A DNA stretch of 64,000 bases, taken from contig NZ_CP053381.1 in assembly GCF_017868775.1 (NCBI RefSeq), positions 1,798,001-1,862,000 of the forward strand, written 5' to 3'. Numbering within the stretch: position 1 is the first letter of the stretch; each line of letters begins with the position of its first letter. This DNA is from Billgrantia sulfidoxydans (GTDB taxonomy: Bacteria; Pseudomonadota; Gammaproteobacteria; Pseudomonadales; Halomonadaceae). The translations under genes and the position numbers were made by a program. Shown here one piece after another: positions 27,609 through 36,312 of the stretch. The notes beneath the pieces are model-generated. The model was given only the letters and a program-made list of their open reading frames with translations. It had not been told where the DNA came from and did not search any database.

Positions 27609-28133
27609 GTGAAGGATGACACATACCGCATCGTGGTGATGGGCGTATCGGGCTCGGGTAAGTCGCGTATCGGCGCCTTGCTCGCCAGTCGCCTGGGCGT
27701 CGCCTTCGTCGATGGCGACGACTACCACTCGCCGGCCAATGTCGACAAGATGGCCAACGGCATACCGCTCGACGACGACGACCGCCGCGAGTGGCTGGAG
27801 ACCCTGGCGGGGCTGATCGGCGACCATCGCCGCCGCGATGCCTCGCTGGTCCTGGCCTGCTCGGCGCTGAAGCAGCGTTACCGCGACCTGCTTCGGCGCG
27901 GCGACCCCGAGCTCGCCTTCCTGTTTCTCGAAGGAGGGCGCGAGCAGCTGCGTGTGCGCCTGGCCGCGCGGGAGGAGCACTTCTTTCGCGGCGAGGCGAT
28001 GCTCGACAGCCAGCTCCACGACCTGGAGCCCCCGACGGAAGCCGAGGCCGTGGTGTGCAGCATTGGCGAAACTCCCGAGACGATCGTCGAGACATTCCTG
28101 GAAGCCTTGCCTCACGTGCACCGCGCTCCCTGA
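27609..28133 (+). CDS. gntK: Gluconokinase
   Basis: A 174-residue P-loop kinase of the gluconokinase family (E. coli GntK is 175). Walker A is GVSGSGKS near residue 13. DGDDYHSPANVDKM and GIPLDDDDRREWL follow; the substrate-binding and cap segments match the family. It phosphorylates gluconate to 6-phosphogluconate for the Entner-Doudoroff or pentose phosphate route. I chose GTG 27609 because GCGGAGG lies just upstream; the frame extends back to 27582 without support. Its place directly after a TRAP permease gene is the best evidence for a sugar-acid substrate. Confidence 0.9.
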   Translation: MKDDTYRIVVMGVSGSGKSRIGALLASRLGVAFVDGDDYHSPANVDKMANGIPLDDDDRREWLETLAGLIGDHRRRDASLVLACSALKQRYRDLLRRGDPELAFLFLEGGREQLRVRLAAREEHFFRGEAMLDSQLHDLEPPTEAEAVVCSIGETPETIVETFLEALPHVHRAP

Positions 28134-28247
28134 GGGGATTGGCTCGAGTCGGCGGCGGGACCGGGGCGACTCCGGTATGATGCCGCTCGTGACGGCGGCG
28201 GGTGCCGCTCGGCGCCGGCCAGGACCAACAGCAGCCAGCGGGGCACC

Positions 28248-29243
28248 GTGAAGAAGAAGCGACCGACACTGCAGGACATTGCCGACCGGGTCGGGGCGAC
28301 CAAGATGACCGTGAGTCGCTGCCTGCGCGATCCCACTACCGTCTCGGAGGGGCTGCGCGAGCGGATCTTCCGGGCGGCGGAACAGGTCGGCTACATTCCC
28401 AACCGGGCGCCCGACCTGCTCTCGCGTGCCACCAGCCACTCCATCGGCGTGCTGGTGCCCTCGCTGACCAACCAGGTATTCGCCGACGTGCTGGTGGGCA
28501 TCGAGGAGGTCACCGAGCCGCTGGGCTATCATCTGATGCTCTCGCACTACGGCTACAGCCAGGAGCTGGAGGAGCGCAGCCTCGCCTCGCTGCTCTCCTA
28601 CAACGTCGATGGCGTGATCCTCTCCGACAGCCACCACACCGCGCGCACCTGCCGGATGCTAGAGACGGCGGGCATCCCCATCGTGGAGATCATGGATTCG
28701 CTGACCCCGCCGCTGCAGCAGTCGATCGGCTTCGACAACGTGCGTGCCGCCGATGACATGGTCAGCGAGATGATCCGCCATGGCCGGCGTCGGATCGTCT
28801 ACCTCGCCGTGCGCCTCGACTCGCGGACGCGCCAGCGCGAGCAGGGTTACCGCCAGGCCATGGAGCGGCACGGGTTCACGCCGCTGACGCTGCAGCGCAG
28901 CCAGCGCTCCTCGTACAGCGTGGGGGCGGCACTGCTCGACGAGATCCTCGCCGAGCATCCCGAGACCGACGGCATCTTCTGCACCAACGACGACGTCGCG
29001 GTGGGGGCCTACTTCGAGTGCCTGCGGCGTGGCGTCGAGGTGCCGGCACGCATGGCCATCGCCGGTTTCCATGGCCACGACGTGGGCCAGGTGATGACGC
29101 CGCGGCTGGCCAGCGTGATTACCCCGCGACAGGCGATCGGCAAGCGTGCCGCCACCGAGCTGCTGCGGCGTATCCAGGGCGGTGAACTGGAAAAGCGCAC
29201 CATCGACCTGGGCTACCGCATCGAGCCTGGAGGGACGCTCTGA
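28248..29243 (+). CDS. gntR: LacI-family repressor (GntR of gluconate genes)
   Basis: A 331-residue LacI-type regulator starting at GTG. The N-terminal helix-turn-helix shows LQDIADRVGATKMTVSRCLR and the hinge helix NRAPDLLSR; the remaining 270 residues form the periplasmic-binding-protein-like effector domain. In gammaproteobacteria the closest named protein with this context is GntR, which binds gluconate and controls gntK and uptake genes. Its likely target is the palindrome at 24466-24479. The gap to gntK (about 115 bases) could hold a separate weak promoter. Confidence 0.87.
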   Translation: MKKKRPTLQDIADRVGATKMTVSRCLRDPTTVSEGLRERIFRAAEQVGYIPNRAPDLLSRATSHSIGVLVPSLTNQVFADVLVGIEEVTEPLGYHLMLSHYGYSQELEERSLASLLSYNVDGVILSDSHHTARTCRMLETAGIPIVEIMDSLTPPLQQSIGFDNVRAADDMVSEMIRHGRRRIVYLAVRLDSRTRQREQGYRQAMERHGFTPLTLQRSQRSSYSVGAALLDEILAEHPETDGIFCTNDDVAVGAYFECLRRGVEVPARMAIAGFHGHDVGQVMTPRLASVITPRQAIGKRAATELLRRIQGGELEKRTIDLGYRIEPGGTL

Positions 29244-29288
29244 GCCGAACGCTACGATGCCGACTGTGAGAACGGCCGGCCATGGGGG

Positions 29289-29714
29289 TCATGTCTCGTG
29301 GCCGGCTTCGCCCTTGCAATGAGAGGAGGTCGACGGCTGGCGAGCCATCAGCGTGATCTCGACATTGGCGCCACCGCTCAGGCGTGATGACTCGGTGCAG
29401 GTGCGGGCCGGATAGCTGTGATTCTCGAAGAACTCGGCGTAGGCCGCATCCATGGTGTGGATGGTATCGAGGTTGGTCAGGTGGATGTCGACCCGCACCA
29501 CGTGCGCCAGCGAGGCACCGGCGTACTCCAGCATGCGCGACAGGCGGCGCATCACCCAGCGGGTCTCCTCGGCGATGTCGCCGAGTACGGCGTCGCCGCC
29601 CTGGATATCGGTCACCGTCAGACCGGAAAGGAAGAGGTAGTGGCCATCCATGGCGATGTGGCTACCCGGGAAGACCGGAACGGCAAGCGTCGGATCGTTG
29701 AGGAAGCGATGCAT
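29289..29714 (-). CDS. RidA/YjgF family protein
   Basis: A 141-residue RidA-superfamily protein. The family core is visible: LFLSGLTVTD near residues 27-36, the middle MLEYAGASLAHVVRVDIHLTN segment in pieces, and YPARTCTESSRLSGGANVEI with the usual catalytic-region Arg. Canonical RidA deaminates reactive enamines; other subfamilies have unknown roles. The Cys near 105 lies where many members carry one. It is divergent from the MaoC-Pta gene, with about 165 bases between starts. Its stop codon lies within a loose hairpin shared with the convergent gntR. Confidence 0.85.
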   Translation of the reverse strand: MHRFLNDPTLAVPVFPGSHIAMDGHYLFLSGLTVTDIQGGDAVLGDIAEETRWVMRRLSRMLEYAGASLAHVVRVDIHLTNLDTIHTMDAAYAEFFENHSYPARTCTESSRLSGGANVEITLMARQPSTSSHCKGEAGHET

Positions 29715-29880
29715 GGGGGTTCCGCCTCGTTGGGTTATCGTTCTCTCATTGTGACGGCTTACGTCATGGCTGCAAGGCGCTTGCCTTCATCGGGGGCGTA
29801 GCCGATGCTATTAGCACCGGCTTGCTGCGTTGCAGTATTCGACGGCGCCGGGTTCTCCCTCTCCGGTCGAGGCGTAGTAC

Positions 29881-31299
29881 ATGGACAGTCAGGATCGGTT
29901 GACCACCAACGGCCATATCGCAAACCGCACCTTCGACGAGATAGCCATCGGCGATACGGCATCGCTCGAGAAGCGCCTGACCCTCGACGACATCAAGCTC
30001 TTCGCGATCATGTCAGGCGACATCAACCCGGCGCATCTCGATGACGACTTCGCCAGGAGCACGCGCTTCCAGGAGGTGGTCGCGCACGGCATGTGGGGCG
30101 GGGCGCTGATCTCCACCGTGCTGGGCACCGAGCTGCCCGGACCCGGCACCATCTACCTGGGCCAGACGCTGCGCTTTCGCAGGCCGGTCCGGTTGGGCGA
30201 CGTGTTGCGGGTGAGCGTGCGTGCGCAGGCCAAGGACGAGCGGCTCAAGCGCATCGTCTTCCAGTGCCTGTGCACCAACCAGAACGGCGAGACCGTCATC
30301 GAGGGCGAGGCGGAGGTGCAGGCGCCGACCGAGAAGATCGTTCGGCCGCGTGCCGTTCTGCCGCGGGTACGCCTGGCCGAGCGGGCGCGCCTGCACGAGA
30401 TGCTCAGCGCCGCCGAGCATCCTGCGCCGGTGAGCATGGCGGTGGTGCACCCCGTGGACGAGGCGTCGATCCTTGGCGCCTTCGAGTCGGCGCGCCAGGG
30501 ACTGATCCGCCCGGTGCTGGTGGGGCCCAAGGCCAAGGTACATGCCGCCGCCGCAGCCGCCGGAGTCGACATCGCCGAGTTCGAACTCGTCGACGTGCCG
30601 CACAGCCATGCCGCGGCGGCCGAGGCGGTGGCCCTGACCCGGGCGGGGCGGGTAGAGGCGCTGATGAAGGGCGCGTTGCATACCGACGAGCTGCTGCACG
30701 AGGTGGTCAAGCGCGACACCGGCCTGCGCACCGAGCGCTGCCTGAGCCACGTGATGGCGTTCGACGTGCCGACCTACCCGCGACCACTGTTCATCACCGA
30801 TGCGGCCATCAACATCTACCCGACGCTGGCCGACAAGAAGGACATCGTGCAGAACGCCATCGACCTGGCCCATGCGGTGGGCAACGCCTCGCCCCGGGTG
30901 GCGATCCTGTCGGCAGTGGAAACGGTCAACCCCAAGATCGCTTCGACCCTCGAGGCCGCCGCGCTGTGCAAGATGGCCGAGCGCGGACAGATCCTCGGCG
31001 GCGTGCTCGACGGCCCGCTGGCCTTCGACAATGCCGTTTCCGAAGCGGCCGCCGCGGCCAAGGGTATCGTCTCGCCGGTGGCCGGGCGTGCCGACATCCT
31101 GGTCGCTCCCGATCTCGAGTCGGCCAACATGCTGATGAAGCAGCTCACCTACCTGGCCGATGCCAGCGGTGCCGGCCTGGTGATGGGGGCACGGGTACCG
31201 ATCGTGCTGACCAGCCGCGCCGACGATGCCATCACCCGCCTGGCTTCCTGCGCCCTGGCGCTGCTGGTGGCGGAGCAGCGCAAGAAGAGTGGGCCATGA
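29881..31299 (+). CDS. Bifunctional enoyl-CoA hydratase (MaoC)/phosphate acyltransferase
   Basis: A 472-residue fusion. Residues 10-145 are a MaoC-like hot-dog domain with the hydratase motif GDINPAHLDD near 42-51 and HGMWGGAL. Residues 165-470 are a phosphotransacetylase domain (PTA/PTB family) with the GVLDGPLAFDNAVS and MLMKQLTYLADA motifs. Such fusions are annotated as enoyl-CoA hydratase/phosphate acetyltransferase. The second half makes acyl-phosphate from acyl-CoA, and the overlapping downstream acetate kinase gene turns it into ATP. The substrate may be acetyl-, propionyl- or butyryl-CoA. A TGACG/CGTCA inverted repeat lies 115 bases upstream, of unknown meaning. Confidence 0.88.
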   Translation: MDSQDRLTTNGHIANRTFDEIAIGDTASLEKRLTLDDIKLFAIMSGDINPAHLDDDFARSTRFQEVVAHGMWGGALISTVLGTELPGPGTIYLGQTLRFRRPVRLGDVLRVSVRAQAKDERLKRIVFQCLCTNQNGETVIEGEAEVQAPTEKIVRPRAVLPRVRLAERARLHEMLSAAEHPAPVSMAVVHPVDEASILGAFESARQGLIRPVLVGPKAKVHAAAAAAGVDIAEFELVDVPHSHAAAAEAVALTRAGRVEALMKGALHTDELLHEVVKRDTGLRTERCLSHVMAFDVPTYPRPLFITDAAINIYPTLADKKDIVQNAIDLAHAVGNASPRVAILSAVETVNPKIASTLEAAALCKMAERGQILGGVLDGPLAFDNAVSEAAAAAKGIVSPVAGRADILVAPDLESANMLMKQLTYLADASGAGLVMGARVPIVLTSRADDAITRLASCALALLVAEQRKKSGP

Positions 31300-32516
31300 G
31301 CGGGGAGATCCTGGTCGTCAACAGCGGCTCCTCGAGCCTCAAGTTCGCTCTGTTCGAGGCCGTGCCCGCCGAGACCCCCATGGGCCTGAGGCTGCGCTGT
31401 CGCGGCCAGTTCGCGGGGCTCGGGGACCAGGCTCGCGTCGAGCTGGGCGCGGGGTTCGACGAGCCCCCGAGCGATGCGAACACCGCCGCACTGTGCAACG
31501 TACCGCCCATGCTGGGCCACCCGGGTGCCCTGGCCCGCCTGCTCGAATGGGTGGAGGCGAATCCGGCCCTGGGCGACCTGCGTGCCGTGGGGCATCGCAT
31601 CGTGCATGGCGGGGCGAAGTATCGCGATCCGCTGCGCCTCGACGAAAGCAACCTCGGCGAACTGCAGGAGCTCGTGACATTGGCGCCCTTGCATCAGCCG
31701 CATGGCCTGGCGGCGGTGCGGGCATTGGCCGACCTGCGGCCGGCACTGCCTCAGGTCGCCTGCTTCGATACCGCCTTTCACGCCGGCCAGCCGGCGGTGG
31801 CCCAGAGCTTCCCGCTGCCGCGCCGCTATCGCCAGCAAGGCGTGATCCGCTACGGCTTCCATGGGCTCTCCTTCGACTATGTCAGCCGTGTCCTGGGCGA
31901 GCAGGAGTTGCCGCAGCACCGCCAGGCGGCATCGAGCGGGCGGGTGATCATCGCCCACCTGGGCAATGGCGCCAGCCTGTGTGCGCTGCGCGATGGCCGC
32001 AGCGTCGCCGCCACGACCGGGTTCACGGCGCTCGAAGGGCTGATGATGGGCACCCGCAGCGGCAGCCTCGACCCCGGTCTGGTGCTGCACCTGATCCTGC
32101 AGGAGGGCATGAGCGCCGAGGCGGTACAGCGCATGCTCTACCGGGAGTCGGGCCTGCTCGGTGTGTCGGGGATCAGCGGCGACATGCGCGAACTGCTGGC
32201 CAGCCGGGCGCCTGCCGCGGCGGAGGCCATCGAGCTTTACGTCTACCGCATCGTGCGCGAGATCGGCAGCCTCGCGGCGGCCCTGGGCGGGCTCGACCAT
32301 CTGGTCTTCACCGCCGGCATCGGCGAACACGCCGCCCCGGTGCGCGCCGCCGTGGCCAAGGGCTGCGAGTGGCTCGGCGCGCGGCTCGACACCGAGGCCA
32401 ACGCCGCCCATGCCACCGACATCGCCGCTCCCGACAGCCGGCTGGGGCTGTGGGTCATTCCCACCGACGAGGAGCGCATGATCGCCTGGTATACGGCCGG
32501 CGTCATGCTCCGCTAG
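31296..32516 (+). CDS. ackA: Acetate kinase (acetate/propionate family)
   Basis: A 406-residue enzyme of the acetate kinase family. NSGSSSLKF near residue 8, the FHGLSFDYVS and RVIIAHLGNGASLCA segments, GLMMGTRSG and FTAGIGEHA are all present. It makes ATP and carboxylate from acyl-phosphate. The ATG at 31296 overlaps the previous stop (ATGA), so translation is coupled to the MaoC-Pta fusion and the two act as an acyl-CoA to acid pathway. A hairpin follows the stop codon. Confidence 0.92.
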   Translation: MSGEILVVNSGSSSLKFALFEAVPAETPMGLRLRCRGQFAGLGDQARVELGAGFDEPPSDANTAALCNVPPMLGHPGALARLLEWVEANPALGDLRAVGHRIVHGGAKYRDPLRLDESNLGELQELVTLAPLHQPHGLAAVRALADLRPALPQVACFDTAFHAGQPAVAQSFPLPRRYRQQGVIRYGFHGLSFDYVSRVLGEQELPQHRQAASSGRVIIAHLGNGASLCALRDGRSVAATTGFTALEGLMMGTRSGSLDPGLVLHLILQEGMSAEAVQRMLYRESGLLGVSGISGDMRELLASRAPAAAEAIELYVYRIVREIGSLAAALGGLDHLVFTAGIGEHAAPVRAAVAKGCEWLGARLDTEANAAHATDIAAPDSRLGLWVIPTDEERMIAWYTAGVMLR

Positions 32517-32518
32517 CG

Positions 32519-32545
32519 GGAGGCAGGCCGCTCGGCGCTGCCTCC
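32519..32545. terminator. Hairpin between convergent ackA and methyltransferase genes
   Basis: An 8-bp perfect stem (GGAGGCAG with CTGCCTCC) with an 11-base, partly self-complementary loop lies between two convergent stops. There is no T tract, so this is only a candidate bidirectional terminator. Confidence 0.45.
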
Positions 32546-32560
32546 AAGTGCGGTGTGACA

Positions 32561-33664
32561 TCAAGGGTGGCAGACGAAGTAGTCGTTCTGGATGTCGTGC
32601 TCGAGCTGGTGAACCGCGATATCGCCGAAGCCGGCCTCCTCCAGGTAGGCCAGCGCGCGCTCGCGCCCCCACATGGTACCCAGCCCTTCGCCGCCCTGGG
32701 CCAGGGATACCGTCATGCAGTGGCTCACCGAGACCGCGTAGAGCATGGTACCCAGCGGGTGTTCGCGGTCGAGGTGGTGGTGGCTCGAGGCATGAATGTC
32801 CTGCACCAGGTAGACGCCGCCCGGCGCCAGACTGCGACGAATGCCCCTGAGCAGACTGCGTGGCCGCGCCTGGTCGTGGATGCCATCGAAGGTGGTGACC
32901 AGGTCGAAGGCCTCGGGCTCGGCGGTCTCGTCGAAGTCGCTCAGGTCACGCACCTCGAACGTGAGATTGGCAAGCCCGGCGCGATCGGCTTCACGCCTGG
33001 CCCAGTCGATGGCCTCCTGTGACAGGTCGTAGCCGACGAAGCGGCTGGCGGGATAGCGCTGGGCCATGGCCATCAGCGCCCGGCCGCGACCGCAGGCGCA
33101 GTCGAGCACCCGGATGCCACGCTCGAGTCGCTCGGTGAGGCCCTCGGCCAGCGGCAGGATGGCATCGAACAGGGCCGGCAGCACGGTCTGGCCGCTGTCG
33201 CTGGCCATCACTTCCTGGAAGCGTGGATAGCGCGAGTAGGGCACGCCGCCGCCTTCGCGGAAACAGCGCACCACATCGTCCTCCACGCTGCCCAGAATGG
33301 CGATAAACTGCGAGTAGACGGCGAGGTTGGCCGGGCCCTTGTCCGTCAGCAGCAGGGCATGCTCCTGTGGCAGCCAATAGGTACCGGTCGACGGATCGGT
33401 CTCGACGACGCCGCTGGCGACCATGCCCCCTAGCCATTCGCGGACGTAGCGTTCGTCGAGTTCGGTGCGCGTGGCCAGGGCCTCGCTGGTTTCGGGAGGC
33501 GCCTCGGCCATGGCCGCCAGCAGGCCGGTGCGATGACCGAGCGAGAGCAGCAGCATCAGGCCGCTTGCGTTGAGCGCCTCGACCAGGCGTGCCTCGAAGG
33601 CTTCGGTCGTGGTGGCAGCGCCAGTGCTGGTTTCCTGGGCGCCAAGAGTGGGAACATCACACAT
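32561..33664 (-). CDS. Class I SAM-dependent methyltransferase with winged-helix N-terminus
   Basis: A 367-residue methyltransferase resembling the O-methyltransferase/Rv2258c layout. Residues 25-100 form a winged-helix-like dimerisation domain (TELDERYVREWLGGM). Residues about 165-320 are the Rossmann domain with motif I LDCACGRGRAL, motif II VGYDLS and TTFDGIHDQ. The usual DCGxG is here DCACGRG. The substrate is unknown. The gene is divergent from a GlxA-type regulator at 33772, which may control it. ATG 33664 has a GGAG-type site, and the C-terminus ends QNDYFVCHP. Confidence 0.8.
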   Translation of the reverse strand: MCDVPTLGAQETSTGAATTTEAFEARLVEALNASGLMLLLSLGHRTGLLAAMAEAPPETSEALATRTELDERYVREWLGGMVASGVVETDPSTGTYWLPQEHALLLTDKGPANLAVYSQFIAILGSVEDDVVRCFREGGGVPYSRYPRFQEVMASDSGQTVLPALFDAILPLAEGLTERLERGIRVLDCACGRGRALMAMAQRYPASRFVGYDLSQEAIDWARREADRAGLANLTFEVRDLSDFDETAEPEAFDLVTTFDGIHDQARPRSLLRGIRRSLAPGGVYLVQDIHASSHHHLDREHPLGTMLYAVSVSHCMTVSLAQGGEGLGTMWGRERALAYLEEAGFGDIAVHQLEHDIQNDYFVCHP

Positions 33665-33771
33665 GGTGGCTCTCCTTCGTGTTGTCGTTGGCGTTGTCGT
33701 GCAGGATCACGTTACGACCGTCGGCGCGGCATCACGCAGGAGCAAAGCGACGCAATCGGGAGTTTTCTGCC

Positions 33772-34806
33772 ATGGGGAACGATGTCGAAGCCGATGAGCC
33801 GCTGACCATTGCGTTGCTGGCCACGCCCGAGGCGACCGCCTCGACGCTGTACGGCATGTTCGACCTGTTCGGCTCGGCGGGGCGGGATTGGAATTTCCTG
33901 GTCTACGGGCGGATGGGCGAGCCTCTGCTGCGCCCGCTGATCGTCTCGCGCAGCGGCGAAGGCTTCCGCGCTCCCAATGGCGCCTGGGTCCAGCCTGACT
34001 GCAGCCTGGAGGCGTGCCCGCCGATCACCGCGGCCTGCATACCGGATCTCTTCATTGCCCCCGAAGCGCCGCTGGCGGGGCGCTACGGGGCCGAGATCGC
34101 CTGGTTGCGCGAACGTCACGTCCAGGGGGCCCTGTTGGCGGCGGCCTGCACCGGCGCCATGCTGCTGGCCGAGGCGGGATTGCTGGCAGGGCAGGAGGCC
34201 ACCACCCACTGGGCCTACTGCGAGGCCTTGGCGCGACGCTATCCGGAGGTGCAGGTGTACCCGCATCGCATCCTGGTCGCCAGCGGGGAAGGGCAACGGT
34301 TGATCATGGCCGGCGGCGGTACCAGCTGGTTCGATCTCGCCCTCTACCTGGTGGCGCGCCTGGTTGGCACCGACGAGGCAATGCGCCTGGCCCGTGTCCA
34401 CCTGATCGACTGGCATCAGGACGGGCAGCAGCCCTACGCCGTGCTCAGTAGTTCACGGCAAGTGGCGGATGCCTGCATCGCGCGCTGCCAGGTGTGGGTC
34501 GCCCAGCACTACGACGACCACTCGCCGGTGGCCGGCATGGTGGAGGTCAGCGGCCTGTCGGAACGCGCCTTCAAGCGCCGCTTCAAGGCGGCGACCGGCA
34601 TGACGCCGATGGACTATGTGCACACTTTGCGCCTGGAGGAGGCGAAGCAGCTGCTGGAGCAGGGCGACGAGCCGATCGAAGCGATCGCCGAACAGCTCGG
34701 TTATGCCGACCCCAGCTTCTTTCGTCGTCTGTTCGGTCGTCGCGTGGGGCTGACGCCCAGCCGCTACCGGCGGCGCTTCCGCGGGCTGCGACTGCGCCTG
34801 TCTTGA
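33772..34806 (+). CDS. GlxA-type transcriptional regulator (DJ-1-like domain plus AraC HTH)
   Basis: A 344-residue regulator. Residues 10-190 form a DJ-1/PfpI-like domain with the nucleophile-elbow-like AACTGAML near 122, and a double AraC helix-turn-helix occupies about 240-340 (GLSERAFKRRFKAATG, EAIAEQLGYADPSFFRRLFGRRVG). Such proteins sense small molecules; in relatives they control catabolism of carnitine, choline or arginine-type substrates. The target here may be the divergent methyltransferase gene. ATG 33772 follows CGGGAG. It runs into the convergent MocR gene with a 14-base gap. Confidence 0.87.
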   Translation: MGNDVEADEPLTIALLATPEATASTLYGMFDLFGSAGRDWNFLVYGRMGEPLLRPLIVSRSGEGFRAPNGAWVQPDCSLEACPPITAACIPDLFIAPEAPLAGRYGAEIAWLRERHVQGALLAAACTGAMLLAEAGLLAGQEATTHWAYCEALARRYPEVQVYPHRILVASGEGQRLIMAGGGTSWFDLALYLVARLVGTDEAMRLARVHLIDWHQDGQQPYAVLSSSRQVADACIARCQVWVAQHYDDHSPVAGMVEVSGLSERAFKRRFKAATGMTPMDYVHTLRLEEAKQLLEQGDEPIEAIAEQLGYADPSFFRRLFGRRVGLTPSRYRRRFRGLRLRLS

Positions 34807-34820
34807 GGCGATCTGTTGCG

Positions 34821-36215
34821 CTACAGCGTCTGCCAGGGCGCGGCCGGAGGCTCGGCGAGCAGCCCCGCCAGCGTATCCAGCGCCTGGGCCAGCGCCTCGC
34901 GCGAGGGCGCGGCACTGAGGCACAGCCGCAGCGCCTGGGGCGCGGGTTCGCTGCCCACGCAGAAGGGCTCGGCGCTGCTGACCAGGACCCGGCGCTGCGC
35001 CAGCGCTTCCACGAACACGGCGCTGCGCAGCCCCTCCGGCAGCGGCAGCCACAGGTTGTTGCCATGCGGGCGTCCGCTCACGGCATAGCCGGCCAGGCGT
35101 TCCCGGGCCATGCGCTGGCGCTCCCCCAACTCCTCGATCAGCCAGTCGAGCAGGGCGTCGCTCTCTTCGCTTGCCACCCAGCGACACACCGCCTCGACCA
35201 TCAGCGGCGGCACCATCCAGCTCTGGGCGCGCAGCGCCGTGCCCAGCCGCTCGCGCAGCGCCGGCGGCGCCAGCAGCGTACCGATGCGCAGGCCGCCGGC
35301 CAGCACCTTGGCGGTGCTGAAGAGAAACAGCGTGCGCTCCGGCGCCAGGCGGTAGACCGGCGTGCCGCGCTCCGCCTCGGGCAGGTACTGCACGCCATCC
35401 TCGACGACCCAGAAGTCGTGGCGACGGGCCAGGGCCACCAGGCGTTCGCGGCGCGCTTCGCTCATGGGCGTGCCGGTGGGGTTGTTCTGATCCGGCGTGA
35501 CGTAGACCAGCCGCGGTGGCTGCTGCGCGCAGAGCCGCGCCAGGGCGTCCATGTCCATGCCCTCGGCGTCCATCGGCACGCCCACCAGCTTGAGGTGCGC
35601 CTGGCTGGCGGCGGTGATCAGGCCCGGATAAGTGAGCACGTCGGCGGCGATGCGCTCGCCCGGCCGCGTCAACGTCTGCAGCGCCAGGTGGATGCCGTGC
35701 TGGCCGCCCTGGGTGACGACCAGCGTCTCGGGCTCGGCGGGCATGCCCAGGCGGGTCATCCACGCGGCCAGCTGTTCGCGGTGGGCGGGAACGCCGCGAT
35801 CCGGCTGGTACTCCACGGCGCGCTGGAGAATCGCGGGCTGCTCGGCGATCTCTTGCAGCACGCGCCCCAGGCTGGCGACTCGCATCGGGTGCGGCGGCGG
35901 CAGGCTCAGGCTGAGGTCGATGGTGCCATCCTCGACGGGGCGGCTGGCCAGAAAATCCTGGCCTGACGCCGCCTCGTTGCCGCGCACGAAGGTACCGCTG
36001 CCCACGCGGGCCACCACCCACCCCTGACGCTCGGCTTCGGCATAGGCACGGGTCACGGTTCCCACGGTAACCCCCAGGCGGTCGGCCAGGCGGCGCTGCG
36101 GCGGGAGTTTCTGCCCCGGCAGGAGTTCACCGGCCTGCACCGCCACGGCGATGGACTCGGCGATGGCGCGGTAGCGCACGCCCGTTTCGGCAAGCTGTGG
36201 AACCCACATTGTCAT
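34821..36215 (-). CDS. MocR/PdxR-type regulator (GntR HTH plus aminotransferase domain)
   Basis: A 464-residue MocR-family regulator. A GntR-type winged helix (residues 12-78: LPPQRRLADRLGVTVGTVTRAY) is followed by a fold-I aminotransferase domain that binds PLP. The PLP lysine is in FSTAKVLAGGLRIG near 303, with DQNNPTGTP carrying the conserved Asn/Pro. These proteins act as PLP- or amino-acid-sensing regulators. The gene is divergent from a LysE exporter, its likely target. The start is uncertain: ATG 36215 and ATG 36209 lie inside an inverted repeat, while a frame back to 36314 overlaps the opposite gene's start. An active autoregulatory operator is plausible. Confidence 0.85.
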   Translation of the reverse strand: MTMWVPQLAETGVRYRAIAESIAVAVQAGELLPGQKLPPQRRLADRLGVTVGTVTRAYAEAERQGWVVARVGSGTFVRGNEAASGQDFLASRPVEDGTIDLSLSLPPPHPMRVASLGRVLQEIAEQPAILQRAVEYQPDRGVPAHREQLAAWMTRLGMPAEPETLVVTQGGQHGIHLALQTLTRPGERIAADVLTYPGLITAASQAHLKLVGVPMDAEGMDMDALARLCAQQPPRLVYVTPDQNNPTGTPMSEARRERLVALARRHDFWVVEDGVQYLPEAERGTPVYRLAPERTLFLFSTAKVLAGGLRIGTLLAPPALRERLGTALRAQSWMVPPLMVEAVCRWVASEESDALLDWLIEELGERQRMARERLAGYAVSGRPHGNNLWLPLPEGLRSAVFVEALAQRRVLVSSAEPFCVGSEPAPQALRLCLSAAPSREALAQALDTLAGLLAEPPAAPWQTL

Positions 36216-36291
36216 GGTGACAATAAAACCTTTGACGGCGGATTTAGCCTCATTATGCTGACAATTGTAGGAAAATTCCAATCCTGACGAT
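36209..36291. promoter_or_regulatory. MocR/LysE intergenic operator repeats
   Basis: The divergent promoter region has an inverted repeat TTGTCA-TGG-TGACAA (36209-36223) overlapping the MocR start codons. Direct repeats of TGACAAT lie at 36219-36225 and 36259-36265, and a 6-of-7 copy (TGACGAT) at 36285-36291. MocR regulators commonly bind direct repeats in such divergent regions. This is a candidate binding region for the adjacent MocR protein. Confidence 0.5.
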
Positions 36292-36312
36292 AAATTGTAT
36301 GGGTACAAAGAC

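Noticed and set aside
29275..29306. An 8-bp stem with a 16-base loop between gntR and the RidA gene.
   Set aside because: The loop contains the RidA stop codon and there is no T tract, so I did not list it as a terminator.
33681..33700. Two GTTGTCGT repeats 12 bases apart between the methyltransferase and GlxA-type genes.
   Set aside because: They are close to the methyltransferase ribosome site, similar motifs occur near other starts, and the spacing does not suit AraC-type binding.
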